Shown: positions 24,301 to 36,480 of the stretch, piece after piece | How positions within the stretch are numbered: the first letter of the stretch is position 1 | Layout: each line of letters starts with the position of its first letter | NCBI GenBank assembly: GCA_907165065.1 | Contig: OU015550.1 | Span: forward strand, 3,817,501-3,881,500 | From: Caprimulgus europaeus | Lineage: Eukaryota > Chordata > Aves > Caprimulgiformes > Caprimulgidae | Length of the DNA: 64,000 nt | Direction of reading: 5' to 3' | Notes under the pieces: model-generated | The model's input: only the letters and a program-made list of their open reading frames with translations | The model's database searches: none | Told to the model about the DNA's origin: nothing | Program-made: the position numbers and the translations under genes

Positions 24301-27300
24301 GAGTTGGGGAGGTGGCTGATACTCAGACCTGAAAAGAAATAGTATTTAAAAAAAAAAAGTATAAAAAAAAAAAAATCTGTAAATGGCTTGTCCAGCCCTG
24401 GTCACCTCCCTGCCCTCCGGGAAAGCCGGGTGACTGTGGGTTCTACATCCCCACTGGGAAGGGAAGAGCAGAGTGCATTAAAAAAAAAATAAAAAAAAAA
24501 ATCTGTGCAATGTATAAAATCAAGTGACACTAAAACATCTACTCCGGGCCCTCGCCCTTTCTCTCCTAATAACCCGGCAGGAATGCGAGTGCACTCAGTT
24601 GTGAAGTTGCTGCCCGGAGAGCTCGGGAGCTTTTCTTTTCTGCGGCTGGCGAGGGGGATGCTTTGAGGCTGCTGCTGTTTGTGTCTGGCTGTGGGGCTGG
24701 GGAAGGGGGCTGGGGAAGGGGGCTGGCCGGGCGCTGCCTTTCAGGTTTTCCTCTCCTTTTATATATATTTTTTTTCTTTTTTCTTTTCTTTTTGTGTTTT
24801 GTTTTGTTTTGTTGGTCTGGTGGGGTGGGTGAATGGGGGGAACGAGGCCAGAGAAGGAGAGGTGTGATGCTGGGTTTGCTTTTGTAGCAGCAAGGTGGGG
24901 GGCAAGCTATGCCCCCGGCTGGGAATGGGGCTCATTCTTCCAACTGGAGAAAGGCGGGAGAGCCCAGAGCTCCCCAGCTTTTCTTTGGCTTATTTAAAAG
25001 TTCTGCACATTTATGATTCTTTGCATTTCCCACTGCAGGGTGGGGTCTGGTAGCCTGAAGTATTTAGGGAAATTTATCTTTATTTATAGAAGGGAGAGCT
25101 GGGGTGGTTTGTCCCCTTCATCCCCCTTCCCCATGGGGGTTTTGGAGCACGGGAGAGCCCTGGGGTTGTGGGTGGCAGGTGGTTTGTGGGGATGCATCCC
25201 ACTCCTGGCACCCCAACATCTCCCTAAATGTATAGGGGGGTCCCATGTCCTCCTTGGGGACCATCCTGGGTTTATCCTCTGTTCTGCACTGGGGCTCCCG
25301 AAGTGACCCGGCTGCTACCTCGCCGTCACCTGCTGCTTCTGGAAATGGGAACTTGGAAATTTCCTGTCCCGTCCTCTTTGATTTCCAGCTCCTCCGGTGC
25401 AGCCACAGGGTTATGTGGGGTGGGGGGCACCTCACAAACCCGGCTGGGGGTCCTGCCCTGGGAGGGATGTGCTGTGGGCATCTTCCCTGCGGAGGGATGA
25501 GCTCTGTGTTAGCGGGAGAAGGAAGGGAAAAAAAGGGGGAAAATAAAACTGTGGATGCACTTGGAGCTTGGAAACCCGCGTGTTTGCTTCGATGGTGTAA
25601 AAATCCTCCGTGTGCCACTTCTGGAGATGCCCAGAGAGAAATGCAGGGGTAGCTGCTGGCTTGGACATAAAACCAGGGGCTGTGACATCAGTTTTGCAGT
25701 GAGTTGCCATCGGGCTTGTGACAATGTCGGGGTGGCCCTGCGAGCCTTTGGCCAGTAAAGCTCACTCCTCTGCCGGCTGATGGGAGAGCGGCGTGGGGAA
25801 GGACTCGCACCCATTTTATCATCTTGCAAAACCTTCCCCCACCCCTTGATCACTGCGCTGCACCTTTTAAAGTCAAATATAACTTATAGATCGGGATGGG
25901 GTTCGGCACAGATTGAAAAACTTCCTACTTTTATTTTTATTTCCTTCCCGCTGCAAGTGTGTTGTATAAAATGCACCAAAGATGCCGTTTGAGGGGGGTT
26001 TTTTAAACTTTTCCTAATTTAACCCCCTTTTGGCAATCACATAAGCAAGTCTCTATGATAAAACATGTTGCTGGTCATCAGACTGCCCGTGACAAAAACA
26101 TGTTTGCAAGTGGCACGGCACGGGGGGAAAGGGAAGAATGAAGAGGGAGAAGCAGCGGAGGAGGAGAGCTGCTCCTTTCCGAGGTCGGCAGCGCGATGCT
26201 GCGGAGGAAAACGTAACCCAGCCGCCGAGTTTTATTTTCTAAAGATTAGATCAGGGGATGGAGCTGGAGGGAAGTCATTAAGGGATTATGATGCCTCGTG
26301 CCGGCAGCGTAGACGTGGGCACGGGGCTGGCTGGAACCGTACCTGGGTACCCAGGGAAATGAGCCCTGTGTGTGCCAAGAGCTTGGCATAGAGAGTTGGG
26401 ATCCTCAATTCTCTCTCTTTTTTTTTTTTTTTCTTTATTTTATTTTTTTTTAAAGGAATAAAAAAGAAAATCCAGTGTTTGCAATCTGCTCTGCTGAGCA
26501 GTTAGCTCCAGTAAAGCGAGCTGGTGTCAGCGTTCGCCAGCCCCGGGCGACGCTTGCCGCCTGGCACTCATGCCCTGGCAAGTTGGCAAGAAGTCTTTTG
26601 CAGAAGCCTTCCTCCTGAGCTGCTGTCACTGGGTCCGGTGTAACAGCAAAAACATGCTTGTTTTTTAGCAAAATAGGGAGTGGAAGGTGGCTGTGGGAGG
26701 AAATTTCTTCTGATCCGAACAGCTCGTCGCTGCCAGGGGCTCCTGGGTGTGTTTTATCGGAAGCAAAATATGTGATGATAAAACTTTTTTTTGTTTTTTT
26801 GGACAATTACTTTCAAAACCATGGAAAGGAGTAAAAAAATTTATTTTTAAGGTACTAGAAGAGGAGGGGAAAAAAAAAATCCCATGGAGATTTGGAAGCT
26901 GTTTATTCTGCCTCATTGGCAAACCTCCTCCATGTGACCCGCTTTGGTGGTGAGCTGGCACCGGCTGGGAAACTGCGGATGGGGCTGGGGAGTGCCAGGG
27001 TGGTCCTGGGCTGGTGGGAACTATGGTACCCCGAGGAGGAGGAGGAAGACCCCTGTGTGATGGGTACGTGCTCTATGTGTGTTGTGCAGGCTCTTCAGCA
27101 GCTCCCGTGGCTCGGGGAGATGCCGGCCCCGCGGGGTGTTTTTGCTCGGGCACCGATGCTCCTGTTTAAACAAACGTGGGGCTGTGGTGACTGGGATCAC
27201 TGCTCGCCCGGAGCGGGTGGTGTTGAAACCATCTTATTTCAACACACCTTTCCTGGGTTTATCTACTGGGGTTGAACTGCACCAGAGCTAATAAAGGCAT

Positions 27301-30300
27301 AAAACACCGACGGTGCCGTCCCTCATCCCGTGTGTTTGGGCAGGGAGAGCCCAGCATCCTGCTGCAGAGTCACCGTGGAAGCCCTGACCCCAAACCCTCT
27401 GCTTGCTTACTCTGAATCTGTTTATTCCACAAACTGTGGATTTTAGGTAAGTGTTGTCTTTTTGCCTGTGTGTTGTGAGTGTACCAGCCAAGGACTGTCC
27501 TGTATTTGTTCACTTGTAGCGAGGTCGGATGGGGAACACCTAGGAGAAGCTGTCGTGGGCTTGGTAAAAGATGTCTTCAGCCTTAGGAAAGAGGGACAGT
27601 GGAGGAAGGCTCGAGGTGGGTTGCTTAAGACAAAATAGAGGGCTAGAGCTTGTGCTCGTGAGTGAAGGATGCGCTGCAATCTCATCTACCCAGGAGCTTC
27701 TGGTGGTCCCTCAGCTTTGGTTCTCTGCTTGCAGGTTGTCCACTGCTGCCTGTTAGGGGGAATGTGTTTGTCCAGGGGGTTTCTGACAGTGCTTCTTGGT
27801 CTAGAGGGCAGCTGGCTCGTGTGCTGGAGCTTCTGCTGGTGTCCTGGTTTTGCTAGGATGGAGTTAGATGGGCTCGCGACTCAGTTGGGTGCCACCCATC
27901 ACGTGCCAGGATCGTGGCGTGTCAGTTGGCTTGGACAACATGGGATGGGGTTTCCAGCACAGGTGATCCTGCTTTGCACATGCTGGGTGCTGGTGGGAGG
28001 ATGTTTCTGGTTGCAAGACTGTCCCCAAACCCTGTGGGGACATGTGGCTGCAGGGTCACCTTGGCTTCTGGATTGCCTGATGGTTTCACCTGCAGCTTTT
28101 GGGGAAGGAAGCGACAAGCTGGGATGGCGGGGGACATCTTGTTGACTCCTGGGGTGGGGAGAATGAACCCCACTGCAGCACTGGCAAAAACTGGGGCTCT
28201 TTGGTGTTTGGGGTGGTCACGAGGGTGTTGGAGGAGCCACCCCCAGCCCCTGGGGACAATTTACGGCAGGAAATACCTCACGGAGGTGGAGAAGTTTCTT
28301 GTTGTATTGGGAGTTTTTGGCTGAACTGGACCAGAGTTTGGGGAAAAACCCTCTCTCCTAGCCTGGAGCTTCCTGTATGGTGTCACATCCCCTCTGGGTG
28401 GCACAAAGTATTTCCATTTTCCCCTTTTATTCCCCAACTTGCTTTCCTTGCAGTGAAATTATTTCCCAACCGGAGAGGTGCCGCTTTAATTCTGCATTTC
28501 TGTGCAATGGGGTTTGGTTTATGGGCAGGGGAGGGTCTCCCCCTCCCCATCTCCTCCCCCTCGTGCCGCTGTACCCCGCGCTCGGCTTTGGCTCTGCCGG
28601 GAGGGGGGTTTGGGGAGCCGAGCTGCGACCGCTCCGCCTGGCACAGATGTTCACCATTAATAAATTAAAACCTCCAAATCGACATGATTTCTCATTAGGA
28701 AAACAAAAGGGGTGTTTGTGCCCTGCTGGGTGGGTAAATCTAGGGCTGGGGGAAGGAGGAGGAAGGTGCTGCTGTGCATCCCATTGCTCCCAGTTTGTCC
28801 CAGCCTCTCAGCACCCGTAGTCTGGGACACTTGTGCTGTGTTCCTGCTCTTGCAGAGGGTCCCATTCAAGTCCCTTCAGACCCCCAGCACTGGGGGTGGT
28901 GGGTTTGTGGGGTGCTGCTTGGGAAGGGGGGTCTGGTTTGATAGCAGAGGTGCGAGGTGAGGAGCAGGTGAAGGAGAGGAAGGGGCAGGTTTTGGGGCCA
29001 CATCCTGCACCCGTGCACTAGGTGGGCTCACAGCTGTCCCAGTTCCCACCAGAGACCCCAATGGATGGGAATAAAACCACAGCAAGCTCTCGCTGAGCAC
29101 AGTGCCCTGGGAAAGGCTCTGATGCTACCTGCACTGGGGGGGTTGCTGGTACTTTGGGTGCAGAGTCCCCTCTGTCCTCGGAGCTGGGCTTGGTCACCTC
29201 CTGGGAAGGGGTGAAGATCAGGTGCTCACTTCTCAAGTGCCTGCAAACCTCTGGCAGATCCCACATTACATGTACAAGGGGTTCTGGTGATGCCTTTGCA
29301 CATCATGCCCGGCTGATGGAGCCCTGGGCATTGCTCAGGAGGGTTGGGGGGCATGCAAGGTGGGGACAGAAAAGGTCCCCAACATGCAGAGGAACCTGGA
29401 TGTGGTTTTTTCTTGCTTTCTGGCCGTTCTTTGCAGGGTTTCTGACTGGGTGGGGAGATGGGAGCTGCAGAGCATCGGGCATCGCTGTGGTGTACAGGGT
29501 GGGTGAAGGAGTGCCAGTCCCCCGGTGCCCATCAGGGGCTTGTGCAGATGTGAAGGGACCTGTGCAACCTTGGGGAAAATCTCCCCGAATTTGAGGTTTG
29601 TTGTGTGTTTTGGGGAGGGGAGATGGCCAGTCAACGTGCTCCTGAGGCAAACAGGTAAAAGAAAAATGTCCTAAAACCCATCCCAGTTTGGGGGGGGTGT
29701 GTGAACATGCTGGAGAAACCCCCAGTGAGGGATTTCTGCCCGAGCTTCGCTCTTGAGGTGCGAGACAAGGTTCATCTCATCCCTCTTCTGCTGTAGCAAC
29801 AGGCAGAAGCTCTGTGCTGAAATCTGGGTCTGAATTTCCCAGCTCCTCTGAACGGGATGGATCCCTGGAGCTGGGCTCTGCCTGCCCCAAAGGATGCTCA
29901 GGACTCTCTGGATGCAGCAGGCAGGTCGTGGTTGGCACGGCTCTGCTCGGGTTATTCTGCTTCTCCTTTTAAACCAGGTTTTTATTTATACCTGGCGAGG
30001 CTGCACCTGCTTTTAGGACCTGTTATAAAATCCCTTGAAATCTTTCCCTTGATGCTGGTGGGCTCAAGCCTTGAACAAATGTCTTTTTCCTTGGGAAGTG
30101 GAGCTGTGGCTCCAAATCTGGGTCAAACTTTGGGGAGGTTGGAGCAGCCCCATCTCCACATCGATCGCTGCACGGCGCAGGTATCGTGCACCGGCATTGC
30201 CAGCCGTGCCACTGGGCTAAAGCAGCGCTGGAGGGGTTTCCCCCTGGGTTAGAGAGCTGCTGGTTTGAAAATACTCTTTGGTGAGGAGGCCAGTCTGGTT

Positions 30301-33050
30301 AGAAATGCCATCAAATGGTGTTTAACAGGCGCAGGGGCTTGTTTGGGGGCTGATCCTGGATTTGGAGAGGGTTGGTACTGGAGCGGTGGATGCTGTGGTG
30401 GGGAGCGTCGGTCGGTGCCGCTGAATTTCCAGCTGTAGGTTGGGGCTTCTGTGGGAAGAGGTGACAGTTGTGTCCGTCCATCTGGGAGAGGGACAGAGCT
30501 CTGCCCTCAGTGGGGACGTGCATCTCCTTCCCTTGCAGGGTTGGTCCTTTCTGACCGCAGCAGGGATCTCGGCTGGTCCTCGCTGTTGCAGATACAGGTG
30601 CTCTGGGAATCACCCTGGAGCTGGGAACAAGCTGGGAGTCACTGGTTTTAGCCAGGGGTTTAAAATAATAATTGGCATTTTAAAATTCCTGGTAGCAGGC
30701 AGGAGCTGCTGTCTGTGCTGGGGCTCGTGGGCCAGGCAGGGAGGTGGGACCTGTCCCTCCAGGAGTCAGTCACCCTGGACTGTGTCACCTTTGTGTCCTG
30801 CCTGATGATATATCCCAGTGGCATTGCCTTCCCTCACCCTGGTGTGATGATTTTTGGTCTGGGGAGGAAGAGGGATGTCCCTGGATTGGAGTCCTGCCTT
30901 GGGGAGCTGGTGACAGACCTGTGTCACCACGTCCCACAGCTGGCGATCATGGAGTGGGGGAATGAGCTTTGGGGACCAGGGAGGGCTGAGTGTGACCCCA
31001 TTTCAGTGGGAGATGCAGAAAGATGATGCAACCTGATGGTGAGGGAGTGGTGCTGGTGGGGAGCCCGGAGCTGTGGGGCTCGTGCCAAAGCTTCCTGTGG
31101 GCACTGTCACCTGTGACCCCGTAGAAGAGCCCAGGAAGGCTGTGTGGGGGTTTCTGGGTTCCTTGCTAAAGAAAGCAGCTTGTGATGCCCGAGGTTCTCC
31201 TGGGGTGCTTTGCTGTGGTTCCCATCAGTGAGTCCTACCCAGGCAGGGGGACACTGGGGACCTCCTTGGCCACTGCAGCATGGCCACGTCTGGCCTGGAG
31301 CATCAGCAGCCACCCACGTGCTGCTCTTAGGTGTTTTTGCACCCTGAAGCTGGGCTTGTTTGAGGACCATAGAGTCACAGACTGGTCTGGGTTGGAAGGG
31401 ACCTTAAATTTTATCCAGTTCCAACCCCCCTGCCATCAGCAGGGACACCTTCCACTAGACCAGGTTGCTCAAAGCCTCATCCAGCCTGGCCGAGAACACT
31501 TCCAGGGATCTCACCGTTCTCAGGAGGAAGCATCTCCCACTGCCTGGGATGAGCAGGGATTTGGGAGGTGCTGATCACCTCTGCCAGTTTTACTGCACAG
31601 CCTCTGTTGATTCAGTTTATCCTGCCGTGGCTCCATCCCAGTCCATCAAGCAGGGATGTGCTGCCTGCGTTCGGGAAGGTGCTGAGTCCCGATGTGTGGT
31701 CTGATAAAGGCTCTGGGGATGCACAGGGCTGGGGAGCCCGGATGGATCAGCATGATCTGGGAATGCTGTGGGTGACACCAACGTGATGCTGTGGGACCAG
31801 ATCACCTTCCCTTGCTGCCAGCCTGGCAGTGATCCAGAGGGATTCTGAGATCATGGAAGTGTGCTGCCATCCTGCCGGGAACACAGGGAGAGAAGCTCTT
31901 GCTGCATCTGCAGCCTTGGGTGTGCTGGGCAAAGCATCACCCTCCCAGACCCCCTTGGGAAGAGGATGAACGTGGCTCACCCAGGTCACCTGGAGAAGGA
32001 GCACAGGGACCTTTTGGCTTTGTAACAAGGCCTCCATGGGGAATCACTTCCCCCAGCTGGAGGGATGCTCCGTGCCTCTCCGCTGAGCCTTGTTCTCTTC
32101 CCAAGCACTCAAAATATTAAATGCACCTTCCCCATCCCAGGTGGCCCCACGGTTGCCCATCACCATCCCCAGGACAGCCCATCCTCTTTGCCAAGCAGGC
32201 TGCTTCCCAGCTTTTCAGAAAGCACCGGGGACATCACTCACGTTATTCCAGTGGTGGCTCTCAGCAGAGGTGTCGGGAGCCATGTGTCTCTTCGGGGCTG
32301 TGGTTTGCTCCGTGCTGGTGCTGGGTGCCTGGGCAGACCAGGAGATGTTGAATCCATGTGAGATGGAGCCAAGCTGTGCAGAAATAAAATCAGGAAGGTT
32401 TGAAAGTACCCAGAGCAGCTCTGGTGGTGGCTGTGGGATGGAGCTAGCCTCAGGTCATGCTTGTCTCTGATTTGGATGCAAAAAAAACCCAACCTGAACT
32501 TCAGACCAGAAGTTTGAAAATGCCCAAGGATAGTTCTTCCCCCCCTCACTGCCTTTTTTTCTTCTCCCTCCTCGTGAGCAGCATAATTTCTGGATGGAAA
32601 CCAGGCCTTTTCCTGCATAGGAATGGGATTTGCAGTGGGAAGCGCCGATGTGCAGCAGGGAGCGCGTTAAACAGAGCGTTTTCTGGATGAATTTCTGCAC
32701 AAACATGACGGAGTCTGAGAAAACTTGTGGCATCTGAGTTCCTCCTGTTCAGTCAGCACCGTCACTCTTCTTTTTTTTTTTCCCCTGCCCTCTGGATTAT
32801 TTAAAGACCAGAAGAAACTTTTTAGCAAGCTCCGGTCTGTCTTCACGCAAACTCAGCTGGAAAATTTCGCTTGGGGTCTGATATGGGAGCTTGTGTCCCA
32901 GCGCCCGGTCCCTCGTGCCAGTGGCTCTGCCATCGCTCCTCGTCCTGGTCCAGTCTGTCCCTCACCTGCTCCAGGTCATTTTCTTCCTTCCTAGTTCTGC
33001 CCTCGCCCCTTGCAGCCCTCGCTGAAGGGAGGGGGTAGGGGGAGTACCCG
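24301..33050. other. FOXP4 putative intron 1, middle part, mostly featureless
   Basis: Repeat-poor unique DNA with small simple runs (poly-A near 24350 and 24482, GGGGCTGGGGAAGG doublets near 24690-24725, poly-T at 26418-26450). AT-rich repeat-free stretches at 24490-24620 and 25860-26110 may be regulatory. The only recognised transposon in the stretch is the CR1 copy at 31370, listed separately. Confidence 0.4.
31370..31533 (-). mobile_element. CR1 LINE 3' end, antisense, with internal deletion
   Basis: It starts TAGAGTCACAGACTGGTCTG and has the usual GGGTTGGAAGGGACCTTAAA and GACACCTTCCACTAGACCAG. After CTTCCAGGGA it jumps to TCTCACCGTTCTC, missing about 55 bases present in the copies at 523 and 45331. 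Confidence 0.88.
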
Positions 33051-33181
33051 CAGATTTATTATTTTTAATTTTTTATTATTTTTCTTTTTAATTTTTTCTT
33101 TTTTCAATTATTATTTATTAATTATTTGGTTTTTTTATTATTTTAGTAATTTTTTTATTTTTTATTTTTTAATTTATTAAG
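33050..33181. repeat. AT-rich low-complexity tract
   Basis: About 130 bases of T/A with TTATT and TTTTTAATT words and very little G or C, sharply bounded on both sides. Confidence 0.85.
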
Positions 33182-34189
33182 TGCTTCCCCCATACACCCA
33201 CCCTTGCTGGGAGCCTTCCTCTACCTCGGCGCTGCCTTTGCCATTCCCAGGGTTGGTGGGTGCCGATGCCGCTCCTGTGCCGTGGGACAATGGGGACCTT
33301 TATCCTGGGCATGTTGGGGTGCTTCCCTGCAGCCCTCCTCTTCCTCACCTCACGTGGGACGATGTCCTTCATGGCTCTATCCAAGAGGAAGAGCCATCCT
33401 CTTCCTCAGGTGCCTGAGGCTCTGGTAGGTGGGTGCCTTGATGGGGACACCCATGAGTGAGGGACCACGTTCAGGCTGTCTGTGTGCCAAAGGGATGGAG
33501 GTGATGTTGCATGTGCGGGGCATGTTGTATGTGCAAGGCGTGTACGAGGCGTGTTGTGTGTACTGGGTGGGATGCTGCAGTGGACAGGCTGGGTGAGACC
33601 CTGCTGTGTGCATTGCTGATGGAGGGGGGGGAAAATAATTGCGTGAGCCGGGCACACGGGCAGAGCCTTAAACCTGAGCTGGGATTTACTGGGAGATACT
33701 GGAGGGACTTCTGCAAAATGCTGGTATGATGCTGGTTGTGTCCCAGGATGGACCTGGCTGCTGGGGCTGGGCTGGGGAGCGATGCTGGGGCTGCCCGTGT
33801 GATGGGCACAGGCTGGGGAGCAGCGTGTGAGCATGCACATGTGTGTTCACGTGTGTGTGTGTGCACATGTATGTGCACCACGATCCGTGCTGGTCCCTCC
33901 AACTGCTGCCTTTGGTCTCGGGCTGCAGATGTGTCCCACACCACAGCAGCGATGGGAAGTGCTTTTAATTATTTTAATAAGATTTTGAGGGGGTGTTTGT
34001 GCTGAAAATCCCCCGTCTCTTAAAAACCCCGTCCCGTGTGGAAGTGCAGAGCAGCTCTTGACAGCGAGTTGTGTGTGTTGGGAAATCACACATTCTTCCT
34101 CCTGGTTTGGGTTTTTTTTTCCTCTTTCCTGGGAGTTTGGAGTATTTTTTTGTTCCCTATGATTTTTTTTTTTTCCTCACCCTATTCAT
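33182..34189. other. Intron, TG/GT-rich at 33830-33880
   Basis: Unique DNA. Short GTGTGC repeats lie near 33840-33875 and TGTATGTGC-type words near 33520. No exon is supported. Confidence 0.45.
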
Positions 34190-34780
34190 TATCATTTTTG
34201 TTAATTAGATTGTGATGGGGAATGGTCTCTATTCAAAAGAAAAACCTCTGAGATATGTTTTTAAAAGTGCGTGTGCGGGGGGCTGAGAGCAAAGATGCTT
34301 GAAAGAAATAATTTTTAAAAAATAATTTCTTCATAAAGCTCTTTAAAAAGAAAAACCCAAGTCCCCTTCCCCCACCACGGCCACCTCCACCCCCCCAAAC
34401 CCCCCCCCCCTAATTAAACGATTTGAATTTTCACGTTAACCGCTTGGTGCTTCCTCGGCGCCTCAGATGATTAGAAAGGGATATTCATTTATGCCTTTTA
34501 AACGCCGCCCCGATTAAAATCAGAGAGATTTTTTCCTTCATCAAAATCTAACATCCTTGAAAAATTAATTTGATGCCTCTTGTTATCAATTAATTGAATC
34601 TCGTTGGGAGAGAGGCTTGTACGGCGGGTGGTTGGAGCTGGCCCTTCTGTTCTTACTTGCTTTCCCCCCTCTCTTCTCCCTTCTGCTGCTGCTTCCAAAC
34701 ACTGTGACATTATAAAACTCTGCCTTTCTTTTTTTTTTTTAAATATATATTATTTTTACTCATCTCATAAAATAAAATAA
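34190..34780. promoter_or_regulatory. AT-rich block, candidate conserved enhancer
   Basis: A repeat-free stretch contains TTGTTAATTAGATTG, TAATTAAACGATTTG, GATATTCATTTATGCC, AAAAATTAATTTGATG and ATCAATTAATTGAATC. The density of TAAT cores suggests homeodomain input. Conservation is inferred from texture only. Confidence 0.4.
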
Positions 34781-36239
34781 ATGAATAAAACTTGGTTTCT
34801 CTTCCCACCCTCCTCCCCCATTCCCTTGAGTTCCTCTTGTATGAAAGACCCTTTTTTTCCCTTCCTTTCTCTCATCCCTCTTTCCTATAACTTCCGAAGC
34901 AGGGGGAGAGAAAGAAAGTTGGGGCTTTAGCAAAGCAGCCAGGGTCCGTCTTTCTTCCTTTCTTTAAATGGGAGATATTGGATATTTCATTTGAATCTCC
35001 CTCTTTTCAATTAAAAGTGCACGGCTCCTTCTCTTAAAGCCTCTCTATTCTCTTCTTCTGTCTCGGCAGCCGGAGAAGCGATTTTCCTTTCTTTAATATT
35101 TCAGCTCTTCCCTCGAGACAGGCTGCCTGCCTGGGCTTTTTTTTTTTTTAATAGACTTTTTCTCCCTCTATTAAACTTTTCCAATCTTCATCCCTTTTTT
35201 TTTTCCCCTTCCCACCTCTTCAAACAAAACAAAAAAAAAATAGAGAGGAAAAGTTATAAAATTTTGAGAACTGGGTCATTCAGGAAGTTATTGAAATAAC
35301 TTAAAAAATAAGTGTTTGCTTTATTTTTAGTCTCCTTGGAGTGAATCTAGCTGGTGACTTTTAGATCCAGACTGATGCTGCTTTTATTTATGTCCTGTCC
35401 TGAATTTGGAGCTGGAATTTTTGAGGGAGTTTGGTGATAACTCAAGTGAGTGCTGGGGGTGTCCCCTCTCGGGATGGGGAGATGGTTTTGTTTTCTCCAA
35501 AGAACAAATCTGTGCCGGACACTCATCGATGGCTATGGAGGGTGTAGGGGGGTGTTTCTCTGTGGGCTCCCCATGGCTGGTGGGAGATGGATCTCCTTGG
35601 TCTGGTGCTCTGGGCAAGGGGTGCTTTGGTGTCGTGTCTGTCCCATCCCATCCTGGTGAGGGGTTTTGTGCCAAGCTGGATTTGGGATCCTACAGGTGAG
35701 AGACGCCGTTGTCTGTTTCCATCCCTGTCTGTCCCCTCTTCCATGCCTCTTCTGCTGCCATGTGTGTTGCCGAGGATTTGAGGGGTGTCTGCAGATGGGA
35801 GACCCTACCCCGTGGATGTGGGGGCTGCAGGGCTGTGTCTGCGCTTGGGGATCTTTTTTTCATTTGAATTCTTATCTGTAATGCGTTGGGTGGAAGGAAA
35901 GCAAGTTTTTGGGGGGATGAGAAATTGGGATCTGCTTTAACCTCTCTCCCTGCTGCCAGGGCTGGATCCTGGCACTGTGACAGCAGATATAACTCCATGG
36001 GGTCTTCCTGGAGCTTGGGCTTTGCCCTCCAGCCCTGCTCGCTGCAACATCCATCCATTGGTGATCGGATGCTGGACCTGAACCCCAACCCGTGAGGATG
36101 CTCCATCACAGCAGCAGTAACCCAAGCTGGGTGCAGGCCACCAGCACCCACCAAGGGTGTTGCCCCACTTGAGGTCCCTCTGAGCCCACACATGTGGCTC
36201 CAGAGCAGCGAGGTTGGAGCCCCCCTGCACCACGTCACT
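34781..36239. other. Intron, pyrimidine-rich to 35220, then ordinary
   Basis: The interval 34800-35220 is T/C-rich with several poly-T runs, and the rest is unique GC-moderate DNA. No exon is supported. Confidence 0.45.
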
Positions 36240-36480
36240 ATTTAATTAGACGTCCCTGATTAACAAAACTTGGCGTTCGGCTTCCTCCTGCCCTCATCTT
36301 TCCTGGCTCCGAATCAATGGCTTTGATATGCTAATTAGGGAGTAATTTAATTTCAAAAGGCCGCAATTAACAAGGGTGTTGTGGACATGCTGTAGTTAAG
36401 CGGCGTAATCTAATTTGCATTAGTAACAAGCAGGGACTAATTAGAAGCTTAATTAGACACTTAGACGGCTCTTGTGTTTA
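36240..36480. promoter_or_regulatory. Homeodomain/POU motif cluster, candidate enhancer
   Basis: Four TAATTA cores lie at 36243, 36332, 36438 and 36450, with further TAAT words between them. An octamer-type ATTTGCAT lies at 36413-36420. The block is free of repeats and sits in the putative first intron of a developmental regulator. Confidence 0.45.
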
